64,000 bases of DNA from Apus apus (taxonomy: Eukaryota; Chordata; Aves; Apodiformes; Apodidae). The translations under genes and the position numbers were made by a program. This document shows positions 12,405 to 26,087 of the stretch, piece after piece. Numbering within the stretch: position 1 is the stretch's first letter; every line of letters starts with the position of its first letter. The stretch spans positions 925,990-989,989 of the forward strand of contig NC_067286.1 of assembly GCF_020740795.1 (NCBI RefSeq), written 5' to 3'. The notes below the pieces were generated by a model. It did no database searches and had not been told where the DNA came from. It saw nothing but the letters and a program-made list of their open reading frames with translations.

Positions 12405-15400
12405 CTACTGCTTCTGCAGATCTGGGTCACTGTCATCATCGTCATCTGCTGCATTGTCCTCAATAATTTCAACCCTCTCTCCAGCATCTGGATCCACGTC
12501 AGTCTTAAACCACACAGCTTTGTAGCCATCATCTGCTGTGTGCCTGTCTGTCTTGAGGATAGACTTCACTTCTTTCTCCTGCCCAGTCTCCTCTTCTGTT
12601 TCTTTCTGTTTCTCTTCTTCTATTGCTTTCTGTTTCTCTTCTTCTATTGCTTTCTGTTCCTCTTCTTCCATTTCTTTCTCTTTCTCTTCCTGGTCAAAGA
12701 TGATGGTGGAAGCCACAGAAACCTTTGGTTGGCTGTTGATTTCTTCTGCACTGGACGAGGGCAAGGAAAATGCTGAATGCTCTAATGCACGTGTCATGTG
12801 TAAATGGACATCGCCATTTTCTGACATCTCTTGCTGTTTGGTGTTCACATATGGGTGTTCATCTTGCTGGTAGGATTGGTTCCGGTAACCCCTAGACATT
12901 TCTTTGGAGAACTATGGAAGGAGAAACATGTTGTGATTGTACTGAAAGGAAAAGAAGCAGAGTAGGGAGAAGGGGTGGCTGAAGTGACTGAGCTCCTGCT
13001 CAGAAAGCTTCAGCTTGTTTTGCAGTTAGACCTACTCAAAGCCTGGGAAAGGTATGGTTCTCTAGGAGAGCTATTTTTTTATTGCCTGCATTTCTGGATT
13101 TTTTCAGATAACTATGGGCATGTTTTCCAGGAGGGCTGAGCACCAGCAGTGTAGGCTGCTTTGTATCCATCCTCTTGAGGTATTACTCTGGAGTGGGATT
13201 TACCTCACTCAGGGTGAAGGACTCTTGTTACTCAGCTGAGCTGTGTGCTCTGGACTCATACTGTAGTCTGTGGAGCCCAGGTTCCTCACACTCTAAGGCA
13301 GAGACCAACATCTGGTCATATTAACTATGCCCTAAGCTTCAAAGTAATCAGACTGCCAGGGGGTTAAGAGAGCCAAAGGTAAATAGCTCAGGAGAAGACA
13401 ACTAAGACAAGGCATTAGGATAAGGGTATGAATGGGCCTTTTCTCTCCAGGGACTATAGAGGAAGGATGAACAGTGGTTTACATCACAGATACAGGTTTT
13501 ACAGAGACTATCTCTGATATATGTCACATTTATCCTAGATTTTATGCTTCATGGAGCTGTGGTCCTCTACCATGTCTGCTCAGCCTCAGGGAGGCTAAAA
13601 AGAACAGCAAACACCACCAAAGCAATGCCACCTTTGCAGACATGGTCTCAGGAGTGATTAATTACCTTGGCACAAACATGGGTAGTATTTGGACAGCCCA
13701 TCCATCATTTTGAACCTCCTCAGATCCCACTTTCTACCTCTAAGAAGTTCAGGTACAAACAATGTGCTTACCTTTTTCCTTATCAGGTATTTGACTGGTT
13801 TTCCATATTGTTTATAGATCATTATTCCAAGGAGGACTAAGGCAATTAATAGCAGTGCTGCTAATATACCACCCAAGATACCCATATCCTGAGCAGTGTA
13901 TATTTTATCGGGGGAGGTTACAGCTGGAAGAAAAAAAACCAGTGTTACAAAGCCTAAAAATGGCAACTAGATTTTTTTTTTTAACGGTGCTTTATTGGGG
14001 GGGAAGCTCCAACTAATTTTTGAAGGGCAAAAAAGCATCCTGTGCTGCAGAATGTGACAGTGACACATTTAATGTCACAGAAGGCCTGTCCTACAAGCAG
14101 AGTTTAAGGTGACCACTCGCAGACCATTATAACTTCCAATAAGTTACATGAAGTGGAAATAGCACCCAGTTACAGGACAGTGACTTTCACCACATGATTT
14201 AACTACGGTAATATCTATGTGGCTGTTGGGCAAACAGGTGTTACAGGGGGTAAAGCTGGGTACATCTTGTGCTTTCCCACTTCACCCATTTACACCAGCA
14301 TGCACAAACGAAGTATGTTTGTACGTGTGTGAAAATGCAAATGTTCTTTAAGCCAGAATGTCACCTCTGATCCTGATGAGCATAATAAAATAGGATATTT
14401 TAAAAACATAATAGTAAATAGAAAAGCATTACAGGGTCCCCCTGTCCTTTTATTGCTCTATACCAGCCTTCTCAGGAGCAGCTTCCAGCCACCAGTTGGT
14501 ATAAACATATTTGTATGGAGATCAACATTATAGTGGAAAGACAGTAACTTCCTCAGGCTTAATCAGCTTAGCTTGCTGTTGTCAGTGGGATTCTTTATTT
14601 TTAAGTTTTCCAGCTTCATTTTGTAAAGTTTAATGATTAATGAAACAGAGTTTTGTTCTCCTGCCGACCTGTTTATGACAATGAACTTTGAGTATTCCCT
14701 CTGCATTTGATTGCACCCTCAGTTTATCATTAATACATTGGTTGACAGTGAATATTTCCTTCTTAATCATGTCTCCTAGGGAGCCACAGCCCACAGAGCT
14801 GCTGTGGAACACCACAACCCTTAACTCTTTCTGTGCCATGCAACATACAATGCCTCTGTGAAGGCTAGCTCAGTTGGTGGAATGACTGACCTTGAGACCC
14901 ATGTGACCTGGCTCAGGTGTCTTGGCAACCAGAGACCAATGCACAGTTACCACTTTCCAGAAGTGTATTAAAAACTACTCTAGTTTCTCCCTAGATATTT
15001 GAATGCTCAGTTAAGCAGTTTCCAACCCACTGAATGCACATTCCTTAACTCCACCTCTTAGAGCTGAGGGTTAAATATCTTACAGATTGGCCAGGCAACT
15101 GATAATCTCAGCTCTATTGAGGCTATTCCTGTCCTCAGGCCAGGTCCTCAGACTTCAGTGAGTGACCTGTCATTGCCAGTTTGCCCACAGAAGTGGAAAA
15201 GATAAAAAAGAATGCAGAGATTCCCAGCCTACCTGCAGCAGGTGTGATCTCCACCAGGATTACAGTGCTTGCCTTCTGCAGGCTCACCATATCTTTTCCA
15301 ACAGCCTATGTGAACATGGGAAAGAGATAGCTTAGGGACTTCCTAGATCTAGACAAAGTGAACATCTAGCTTCTTAGAAAGCCTAAAGTCATTAACTGCT

Positions 15401-18400
15401 TCCTTTGACCTGAGCACAAGAAGTACTGGATTTACCAAAGGATTTCTGAGTTTGGGGCTGTAGCCTTTAGAGCCGGGGCATATGCCAGCAATCATACCCT
15501 GCCCATACCTACACATCAACCTCCTACCCACTTGCTCACCCTCCTTTTTTTGTTAATCAGAATCAGGATGCAGGAAGAGGGTTCCTAAAAACTCTCCAGT
15601 TGGCTTTTTACTTGTTTCCAATTATATTTACCAAAGGACTGAAAAAAATGATTTTACAGCTAGAACCAGATATAGCACATGGAGTAAATCTGCTATCACT
15701 TCATCTCCCTCCATCTCTATACAATTATGCTGCAAATGGCTGGGGCAAGGACTGTCCATTTATTATATCCCTTAGCTAATGGAATTCCACCCTTGGTGCC
15801 TCTCTACTAGAAACTATCCTTTCCTTCCACAACCCTGGCAAGATGGTGAAGAAAGTTGCCCTACCTCAATGGCTACTGTTCCTGGTGACTGCAGCTCCAC
15901 ATTTGTCAGGATGAGTCCATCTTTCGTTGCAATGAAATCAGTGCTGTTCTTTATGTAGTACTCAATGTTTGGGTTGACTTTCTGAAAGGCCAGAAGAGTG
16001 AATGATTAAATCGCACTGCTTGTGCTTTGCATGCATCTCTGTAAGAACCTCTTGGCAGGATTTGTTAAATAGACCTGAAGTCTGAGCAGGTATATAGTGC
16101 AATAAATAAATCTGGACTGAACACGTGAGAAAGGTTGAACTTGTGTGTTCATCGTGTTTCTCAGAGTTCAAGAATGTATCCTGAAAGTTGCCACAAAAAA
16201 AATCCCAAGTCTTACCCAGCTTGTGTTGGTATCTTTAGTATTTGCCCAAGCAAAACACATCTGTGCAAGAGATCTTGTAAATTTGGTCAGTTCTGCTGTA
16301 ATACAGTGCCAAAGGGGGATGTACATGGAGAGCAATCCTTGTGCTGAAGTCTGCATGATTTTTTACTTTGTGTCTAGTCTGTTGTTCCTCTCCTAGGTCC
16401 CCAGTCTTGTTATGGAAGCCTTGGCATCAATAAAGCTAGCATTTTTGCTTTAATTAATAGGGCATGACGGGAATGACTGGTCAGTAAATCTCTCCCCCAT
16501 TCCTCCTTCCAGTACATTGTTCAAGAATGCTTCACTCAAAATGAGTTATCACAGGGAGAATGTTAACTATTTCCAGCCCAGGACTGCAGGTCCTTGCTAG
16601 TCTGCTGTCTTTGGACTGTCTGCTCTTCCCAGGCCAGTCTACAATTACTCTCCTTGACCTGGGAGAGAGAGGACACCTCCATCTGAGATCCGGTCACCCC
16701 AAACTGTTCAAGGAAACACTCCACTCAGCCCTAGTTCAGATATGGACCTGTTCACAGCATTTCCTAACCCTGGGCTTTACTCAGCACACTGCTTTGTAGT
16801 GAATCAGGTCACCTACATCAAACTGGGTGGGACTGGCTTTTGGAATAGAGTCCAGCAGCTTCTCCACATTACATCACACCAGAAGTGGTTCAGATCTAAG
16901 TGGAATTTCCAGGGAAATATCACACAAAACATTAGAGGAAAACATATTTGCCTCCCCCCACTTCCCCTTTCTCATGTTTTCTGACTCTGCTTTAAGCCTG
17001 AAGCAGTGAGAAGGAATGCAGTGCATTTGCAGTTTCTTACATCAGGGAAGTCATCATCCATTGCTGTTATCATCAGGGGGCTGGAAGGATCACCAGCTCG
17101 GAAGACAAAGCTTCTTGGGGCCAGCCCAACAGATACTATCCCGTTGTAGATCCTGCTCTCAAAGTGTGGTGGATAGTCACTTTTATTTATGACCTTAATC
17201 TCTACACTAACTATGGCATATTTCTGTATGTTGTTGACCTGGGTGGCCTGCAGAGAAAGAGAGAGAGACATATGTTAGCCTTTTCCTGTTAGTGATGAGA
17301 CACAAAAGCACAGGCTTGATCTGAAGCCCATTGCAACCCATGGGGTTCTTTCCATTGTCTCCAGTGGGCATCTTCCTGGGCATGTATGTGCACGGAGTGC
17401 TTTTCAGCTCCCTCCTTTCCTCTGGAGCTGTAGCCAAAAGGGGAGCTTGTCTCTAGGGTTGAGTTACATTAACTACTGTAACACAAGCTCCAGTGGTGCC
17501 CAAAGAAAGCCTTCCAGCCCTGCTCCTCCAGGCTTTAAGATCAGCAGGATGTCCCAATTCAGTTCCTCTGCTCTGATGTTGCAACCCACAGCTGAGGGGA
17601 AATGTCTCTTAACTTCTGCAAGAGCTTTGCATGTAAGTTGGCACAAGACACTGGTCAAATACTACGACCTTCCTAAAGAAGGGGTTTAACCAAATTAGCT
17701 TTAATTATTAATGTAATTTACTTATGTCATATCAAGGCTGCTGCTTCCTAGAAAGCCATCTCTGCTGGGGGAGTGTCTGTAATGTCATCAGACTTACCAT
17801 GACTTGCAATAGGTAGGAGTCTGGGGCAGTTGCTACTTTGTTCATGGTTAGATTCCCTGTGTCTGCACCCACTGAGAATACTTTGTCTGGATCCCCTAAA
17901 GAAAATGGAAAGACTGGTCAGCCATCAGACCCCTTCAGATACCTTCATAAAGTGACCTGGAGCTCCCTGACTCGTGTTTTCACATCTTAGTCACAATATC
18001 CCCAGGGCATATTGCTGTTTTCCTTGTCTGCCTGGCTGCTCCAAGGGCTGGGAGTGCTGGCCAGGCATTCAGAGGGATTCAACAGACTAAAAGCACCAAG
18101 AAGATGTGTGTGAACCCAACTAGATGAGACAGGACAGCAAAGCTTTGCATTTCTAGTGCCTATAGCCAGCTTAAATTGTGCCAAATGCCTGGAGGCTCTG
18201 GTGCAATATTAGGACCAAAGGACTCCAGTTCTCTAACCCAAACCCTAACAGAACCCATACTGCACTTCAGGAGAGATAAGGGGAGGATTATTCCTGTTTC
18301 AAAGGCGAGAAAACAATCTACAAAGAGTAGCTGCTTGGGGAGTTGTCTTGAATAGCTCTAGGTATCTAAAGGGAAGGCATCTGTACCTGACATTCTTACT

Positions 18401-21400
18401 TAGATTGTGAAGACAAAATGGCATCTCAGTGCATGATTTATCTGATCTCTAATCTGTGTTCAAATCTTAAAAATATCTATGTTGGATATATGTTAAAATA
18501 TAAGCAAATTTTTTAGTTCTCTTCCTCACTATGAGACACTGTGGGCTATATTTAGACAAGGACACCCCCAGTCTGGGGTTCCCTGTTGGCTGTGGGATAG
18601 GAAGGCTACTCTACATCCAAAATGCCAGTGGAATTGAAGGTTCTTTAATGTATTTACTATCAGGAGGATTATCAGATGCAGTGCCATGTGGGGTAGGTAA
18701 AGGGAGATGAACAAGTAATGACTACATCTGACCAATATGATCTACCTTTGCCTTGATAGTTATTCAAAGTCCCAGTATTGTTTAAAAGAAAAAAAAAAAA
18801 AGAATAAAAAAAAGAAAAAAGAAAAGAGAGAAAGAAATACTTGAATGAAATAAATGACTCAGTCAATGACTGGGCAATCAGTTGACTGTATTCAACTAAT
18901 CTTTGTGAAATCAAGACTAAAAAAGGGCAGTTTAGATAGGACAGTGTGTTGGAGAATAAAAACAGGATTCTTGGCAATGAATGAAAATTATTCTCATGAT
19001 GTGGAGATTTTAGGTTCATCTCCAAGGCTCAGTGGAAGAGGTGTGACCAGACTGGCAAAATCAAGTCTAAAAGCTTGAAGATAAAACAGGTCTCACCTCC
19101 CGAAAAACCGAAGTCCTTCTGAAACAGGTTTAATTGAGATTGGTTTGTGGGGCTATAATTCTCTTTTTCTTCCTCTCTGAGCAGTCTCTTTCTTCTGCTT
19201 AATCCACAATGTCACAGAACATTGGATCTAGTTATGTTTTTGTGGCAGAAACAGAGGGGCACCAGGTATCTCCTTTTGGAGGGTAACACAGGGGACATGA
19301 GCAACACAGTTTATGGAAGGTGACAACTTCTACTCACCTCCAACAATACTGTACACGATTTTTTCATTTAAAGTGTAGTCAGGATCAATAGCATAGAGAG
19401 GCCCTGGCTCTAGGACAAGTGGTTCCGTCTGCAAGAACAAAGCAAAGCATTACACACCACCCTGCAGCACCAGATGAGCACTTGCAGCATTCTCCCACCC
19501 AGCATGGCTCTGGGGGTTTTGTCTGGGGAGAATGGCATTTATGGCTGGGAGATGGTTTTGACAGAGCAGGGGTGAGACAGCCTAGAGCAAGGGGTTTTCC
19601 AGCTCTTGCCTCCCCCAGGACACGCTGCAAGGACAAGCAGTGCTGCCTGGCATGGGGAAATTCCAGTCTCCAGGATGACAAAGGCTCCTTGCCATGCTGA
19701 ATCATCTGCATTTATGACTGGAGAGCAGCACAAGTTCATGGAAATGATTAGGCACTATGCACTGGGAATGGCATCTGGATATTGTTTGAGAATAGAATCA
19801 AGGATATGATTTGATCATGCCTGCTTACCGACATCTCGGCCATGTTGACCCTCCCAGTGTAGGGGCTGCTGATGCACACACTCTTCTCTGTGTTGATGAA
19901 GGTGCAGGGCAGGAACCAGGGTGGTTTGGTGTCAGCTTGTTCAATAACAATATTTATTGTTGCAGTAGCTGTGTGGGTGATGTCAGCGCTGTCCACAGGC
20001 CTGTCCTGTACCCAAAGGCAAAGGACACTCCTGAGATGCAACTTTTATTGCCAAAAGAACAACCCATCTGCACAAGTCAGTGTCCCAGGGTCTTTTAGCT
20101 TTTGTAACTCCATTCTGTCTAAGGCTTAGCAGTTTATGTGGGATTAACAATAGCAGTGAATTGCCTGTTTCTGCTGACAAAGGTGGACTGAACACAGCTC
20201 TGTCACTGTGTAATTACAAAGGGTGGAAGGTTGGTTCAAATTCTCTGCCCCAATCCACTCTCCCTCCTGCCAGCCCAGAGATCTCCCAGTGAGACTTACC
20301 CTGCAGTCAAGAGTGATGGGGGCAAACAAGACATTTTGTTCCTCCTCAATAACTTACCCTTGCATACAAGGCCAGTGTTGTAGATTTAAATTTCTCATAG
20401 TCCAATGTTTTTTGTAAATAGATCTCTGGGTTATTAACTCCTCTTATGGCAAAATAACCATCTGTTCCCTGGAAGAAGGAAAAAGAAAAACCCTACTAGC
20501 AGATTCAATCACAGATATGTTCAAAACACTGCCCACTGCTGTGTTTGTGATCCCAATCAGACCTTTACACCTGGGGACCTGGGAGAGGAGCAGTATGAGG
20601 GAGCAGGGAGCAGTGTGAGGATGCCAGACCTATTTTGTCTTTGATATTGTACCCTGGAGTTGCCTGTCTTGGCAGAAAGGTTTGTTCATGCCCATGTGAG
20701 TTTTCTCCTTCAAGATCTCCTGCTTTGCCTGCCTACCTGCTTGCAGGTACTGGATGAAATCTTTCTCCTCATTTAATTTCTACACTTGACAGGTTGCCAA
20801 CAATCCCTGATTTTGGGTCCGTGATATCCAAGCAGTCTCACGTCTGTTCACAGAGCAGATCAAAGATGGCTCAGCCACTGGGAGCTGGCAAGAGCACTTG
20901 TTTTAGCCTACCATATCTGAACTTCGGAAGCAGCTGTAAATCAAAGTGAAGTAACATATGTTGCATTTTACTCCATAATCTTCTACACCTGCTTTGCTTC
21001 TCCTTTAACCTTATGGCTTCACTAGAATTTCCCGCGATTCTAAATCCCTCTGGAATTACACCAATATGAGTGAAAGTTTGGTCCCAGAGCTGAAATTCAA
21101 AAACTTGTGGTTTCTGTTCATAACCCTTGGAATCCCCAGGCTTAAGGATGTAATGGAGGCAGCATGTCAGACACTCCCTGCTCACACAGGGTGGGTCCCT
21201 GCTCCCATAAAGGTTTTTAAAAATGGAAATAGACATTTTGGTTTTCTCCTGAATTTATTTTTATTTAAAATATTATTTTCTAGCAGGCCCTTGCACTCTA
21301 GGCTGGCAACAATTGAACTGTGCGTACAATTTGTTTCCCATGTTACCAAGTAAACCCCTTAAGAGCAAATAAACTAAGATACTAAATCGGGGCTTGAGGA

Positions 21401-23881
21401 AAGCGGGGGCTGCCTTTGGCTCTGCCAAAGACTTTTAGCATGATCTTGGGCAGCTCATGTCATCTCCACTCTGCATGGATCCTTCTGGCAAATAGGACCA
21501 TGACTCCTTTCCCTACCCGACTCAGTGCAATTCTGAACTCTGTGAGGTACAAAGGTCTCTCCTGATTTGTTTACAGACCATCCCAACAAGACTTCCCTGG
21601 ATCAGATGGCTCAGAACATCCTAGATGAAAGTTTAATCTGTAGAGTGTAATGAAAGTGTGAGCAGCAAAAAATAATTCAATACCTGCAATATTGATTGCT
21701 CTGTTCTGCTCAACAAACCAATGTTTGGTTTTTGCAAAAGATGCACCTCTTCCAGAAGCTGTCAGAGAACTAAATGCAATATAACGATCTTAGCCTCAAA
21801 GTTGGGGCTCTTCTAAATGCCACACAAAGTTTTCCCCAGAGCTACCATTTTTTTCCCCAAAGAACAAAGATTTTTACCATCACAATTGTTGTGAGTTCAT
21901 AGAAGATGATGTCCAGGTCAGCATCGCTAGCGCTTAAATCTGTACGGGCTACAATGGTTGCATTCACTTTTGTATCCTGAAACAAAGTTATTGTGGTTAT
22001 TGTCTCTGTGAAAAGGGCTGAAGTCTACTGACCCTTCCTGAGTCCCACAGCACTGGGTGGCCCAGTGCCCTCTTCGCTTCTGTGCCAGGCTTACCTCAGG
22101 AACAGTTCTGGTGAGATTCTCTTTTGCAAACTCTGGGCTGTTATCATTCTGATTGAGAATGGTCAAACTAATTTCCAAAGAATCCCTCTGCAGGAAAGGT
22201 AAAGCAAGAGGGTCAAAGACAAAAGTGAGACAGTTAGGGGCTGGTCCTGAATTGCAGAGTGACCTAATGGGGTGGTTTAAGGAGCACAGCTGGACAGTGC
22301 ATGGGGGCTTTGTGGCCTTGTTAGCACCCCTTTCCCATTCACAGAGCCTTGGATGCTCTCTCTTTGCCTGTGAGAGGGGTGTGTATGGAAAAGGTTGTCT
22401 CCTCACCCCTGTCTGTGGACTGGAAAGAGCAGAGGAAAGAATGTGCTGCCCTACAGGACCTTGTAACAAAGATGAGTGTTTGGAAGGGCACTCACCTGCC
22501 CAGCAGCGTTCTGACAAATCAGGAACACCAGAAGCAAGGTGTCTTTCTGTGTGCAAAAACAAAAACCCAGCCATTGTAAAAATAAGTAAAAATGTACTAA
22601 CTCTTTCTAAAGTAAATTAGACATGTATTGTTGAATCAGAAATGCTAATGGGCTTTATCTTGTTTTCAGGCATATCTAACTTTTCCTTTATTTCTTTTAC
22701 AGCTATCCATCAGCACTGGGATCTTCTTGTGATGGAGCCAAAGCAGATTGATCTTCCAGTTTCCCTCCCTGCGATCCCTGTACTATATCAGCAGAGGTAA
22801 TCAACCATTTTCTTACACTTAAGGTGAATTCAAACAGAGAATTATTTTTAAATTGAATGAAACAGAAATGTACCATGTAGCAAGTACAGTGTTGCCTGCC
22901 GGGTGTTAACTCTGCCTGCTGTCCTTCACTCAGATAAATGCAGGGTTTTTCAATGGGGAAAAACAGCTTAAGGATGCTTGTGGCTGTGTATGGAGCACTG
23001 CAGGAAGGGAAAATAATCTAGTAGCAACCTTACTGAACACACTGACTTTTTATACTGCCTTTATGCTTCACACAAGATCATCTCACTTCTCAGAGCTGTT
23101 TTCTAAAGACAAAGAGGGGTCATTTTACCTGAGTCCTGGAGAGCTCTGAACACTAAAGCTGTCACATTTGTGGTTTTAAATCTTCCTCTTGCTTTAATTC
23201 ATACAGATTAATTGAAGGAAAGTGACAGCAGGCATACGATGCATCCCTCCCCTCCCTATACGCTGCTTGTGGAAGGGCTGACCTTTCAAACCAAACTGAA
23301 ATAGGTTTCTTTTTCAAAGTTACTTCCTAGATCCTTTAGAAATGGGTTCCAAATCTCTGGAAGTCCAAAAATCCAGGTTGAAATTCATTGTGTCCCAGCA
23401 TTATCCATCTCTTCCTAACAGCCTGCTAGCTAAAGATTTACCTCATAATCCACAGTTTGGCTCAGCTGCAGTTCAAGCCCCTGTATAGTGAAAAAACTGG
23501 CATCAGGGGAAGCAGGATCAATCATTACAGTGAAGCCTTGTTCCACATGTATTGTGGTCACTACGTCGCCAGGCTTGTTATTTTCATAAATGCTTGGTTT
23601 GTTATTATCGACAGAACATCCTGGAAAAACACAAAAATGAGACACAGAATTGCCCTGAGACCCCTCTGGTTACCCTCGCAGAGAAGGTGACTGAACAAAG
23701 CTGTCTTGGAGTAGGAGTGTAAAAATCTTCCACCTATAATGGTGCAACCTGCTGCCATGGGGGTTATTCCTCTGTGGTCATGGACCTCCTGCAAGAGCTT
23801 ACCTTTTTCCTGTGCTGAAACTTGAGTCATGAAGGGCAGCAGAAAGACTACAGCAGTGAGGAGCCAGTGAGAAACAGCCAT
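12405..23881 (-). CDS. CDHR5: CDHR5 (cadherin-related family member 5, mu-protocadherin), complete
   Basis: CDHR5 pairs with CDHR2 to link the tips of brush-border microvilli in enterocytes. There are thirteen coding exons: 23803-23881, 23442-23620, 22095-22187, 21878-21976, 20358-20468, 19829-20005, 19338-19428, 17798-17895, 17041-17247, 15865-15981, 15233-15305, 13772-13923 and 12405-12911. Phases agree throughout and give 660 residues. A signal peptide (MAVSHWLLTAVVFLLPFMTQ) is followed by four cadherin repeats; NQNDNSPEF closes the first and PPWFLPCTF, also present in human, closes the second. The membrane segment is near residues 456-478. The tail holds KSILKTDRHTADDGYKAVWF, matching the human VRSILTKERRPEGGYKAVWF. 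The PTS-rich mucin-like block of human CDHR5 (845 aa) is absent. The tail carries an EEEKQKAI repeat. Confidence 0.95.
12604..12680 (-). repeat. 24-bp tandem repeat encoding EEEKQKAI units in the CDHR5 tail
   Basis: Two to three imperfect copies of a 24-bp unit encode AIEEEKQK-type repeats within the last CDHR5 exon. The cytoplasmic tail around them is glutamate- and lysine-rich. The array is in frame, so unit number could vary without breaking the protein. Confidence 0.75.
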
Positions 23882-25819
23882 GAGGAGCTGCTGATCCTCT
23901 TCTCTCCCTGTTTCTCCCAGTGCTGTCTTCTGTGTTCACTGCTTCATGAAGACAAACACATTTGTTGGCTGGAGTAAATTGCTGCAGCTCAACCTTTGCT
24001 TCATTGGGTTACTTATTGAAAGATATCTACCAGTCACAGAACATAGTGACGTGTAAATTCCTGTTTCTACTTTGTTCCTAGCTCTTCCCTATCATAAATG
24101 CTCTGTAGCAACTGGGAGATAATTGAAGACTTTCAGAAGTCAGAACCAAGCTCCCTGGGATGAGCATGGAGGAGGACAAGGCTGGCACTTGGGAAGATCT
24201 TTGTATACTCCAGCCTCTCCCAGTGGGGAGGAAATAGGCAAATTTATGTTTCTGGTGTGCCAGAGATAGGGTCTGTTTTGATCAAGTCATTTCCTTGAAA
24301 AAGGTGCTACTATATCCCCTAGATTTTCTTTGCTTTAGCCAGGCTTTTTTCTGCATGGCCCACATTCCCTTTTAGAACAGGTTTTTCTCTCCAGCCCGTG
24401 GCTTAGGGTTTCCCTCTTCTAGTTAGAGTCTGTCATGTTGTTCCCTAAAAATGGATTTAAAAAAATAACTAAAAGCCAGCTCTCAAATGTCTCATCTTTA
24501 TTTCTGGAAAGGCACATGTTCCAGTGAAGACAAAGCTGTCTTGGCTGCTTTTTGTTTGGATGGTAAGGGAAGGAGTGAGGCCCTGTGTAAATCCTTGGGT
24601 TGAGCTAAATCAGTGATGTTTCTGAGACAACCTTGCTATTCCCAGTCACCCTACAGAGCCCTCACAAGGTGAGCAGGGTGGATCCAGAGACAGCAACTGG
24701 GCTCAGCTGCAGCTCAGTGATTACCCAGCAGCTTTGTAAGGACAAAGCGTGTCCTTTTCTACCTTTCTTGCTAGCAGTGGCTCTTTGTAAGGATGCTCCC
24801 CAGAGTCTCCATCCAGGTTCCAATTATTTACATCTCAGCAGATGCCTGAAGCCTCAAAAGCATGTTCTTCTGCTGTCTTGTCCTGTCTTTTTCTGAGCCT
24901 GTGTAAATTTTTCCAAGCCAAATATCATGTGGCAAGGCCACTTCTGCAAAGAAACACCATTGTTTTCACCTTGCCCATTGTGCAGGATGAGAAAGGAGAC
25001 AGCAGCTCCTTTTAAAATCCCCATTGATTTCAGAAAGCTCTCACTGAATTGCTGCATTTTAGCCAGAAGGCCTTTAGGGGCTTAACAAAATACAGACTGC
25101 CAACACTCCTTTCAAAATTCCTCCAAGAGCTCACTTTCTTAGCAGAGATTTTCTATGGACAAAAATAAATGAATGCCAAGGTCAGTGAGAACAGCATTTC
25201 AGCATCTCAGCAAGGGGATGGGTGCTTAGGTGAACATTTGACAGAGACTGGCTTCTTTGTAGATGTCAACTGCACCATAAATGGTGCAAACTGATGGTGC
25301 AGGATGGGCTGATCAGTTCTGGTAGGCACATGTGATTGCAGCTGAAGATGCCTTGTTTTAGAGCTGCTCTTCAAAATCTGTTGGTTTTACAGGAAAGGTG
25401 GAGAATCTGCCAGGCAGCATGGTGCAGGGACAGCATATAAACTTCATGGCATGGTGGAAACAAATGCCTCCTAGTGGAGCTTTGTCTTTAGTGGCTGTCA
25501 GAAAGATGAGCCAGTAAGTACAGGGACAGAACTGAGTGGAAACAACATTTACAGTGTGGATCTGTGTTGCATAGCTCTCAGTATGTTTCTTTGCAGTAAG
25601 ATTTAGCACCTGGCTGAGCTTCTGCTAAGGGAAGATGTGGCCAGGGACTCCAGCTAGTCACAGCATGGAAGCCTGGCAAACATCCCTGCTGGTGGGTGAA
25701 GCCTAGGAAATTTCTTCTCCCTCCCCCACGCACTCCTAACAGTCCAATGCCTGATAGTGGTACCACCCTTGTTACTGTTTCCCAAAGAGTAGCCAAGGCA
25801 CAGGCACAGCCAACGAATC
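23882..25819. other. CDHR5 upstream region and CDHR5-SCT spacer
   Basis: About 1.9 kb lies between the CDHR5 start codon and the 3' end of SCT, with no coding content seen. An HNF1-like sequence (GTTACTTATTGAA, 24008-24020, about 10 of 12 consensus positions) sits about 130 bp upstream of the CDHR5 ATG, next to GATATC. That would fit an intestinal promoter. No TATA box is evident. Confidence 0.4.
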
Positions 25820-25940
25820 TTTATTTGACTTCAGGAGCAGGCAGCCAGATGCTCACACAAAGAGATGTGCTTCATTCAGGCTCCATCTACTGACACCAGC
25901 TCACAATGACATATATTTCACTCTTGATAATCTAAGAGGT

Positions 25941-25946
25941 TTTATT
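25941..25946 (-). terminator. SCT: SCT poly(A) signal
   Basis: AATAAA on the minus strand lies about 140 nt after the SCT stop codon. A second AATAAA is at 25825-25820. Either would give a short 3' UTR, as is usual for this hormone gene. Confidence 0.5.
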
Positions 25947-26087
25947 TGGTTTGGACTGCTTTCTAGAATCTGTTTCCTATTTGCTGATCTCAAAAGTTTT
26001 TTTGAGCAAATGCAATAGCTTCCTTGTTCATTTGTAAGGCTATACACAAGCAAAGCTGCCTCCTTGGGTGCTTCTTTCCCTTCACCT

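Noticed and set aside
12342-12873. Plus-strand open frames over the CDHR5 tail (Phe/Ser-rich)
   Set aside because: They are the antisense of the Glu/Lys-rich CDHR5 tail, whose own frame, splice acceptor and human-like GYKAVWF motif are clear.
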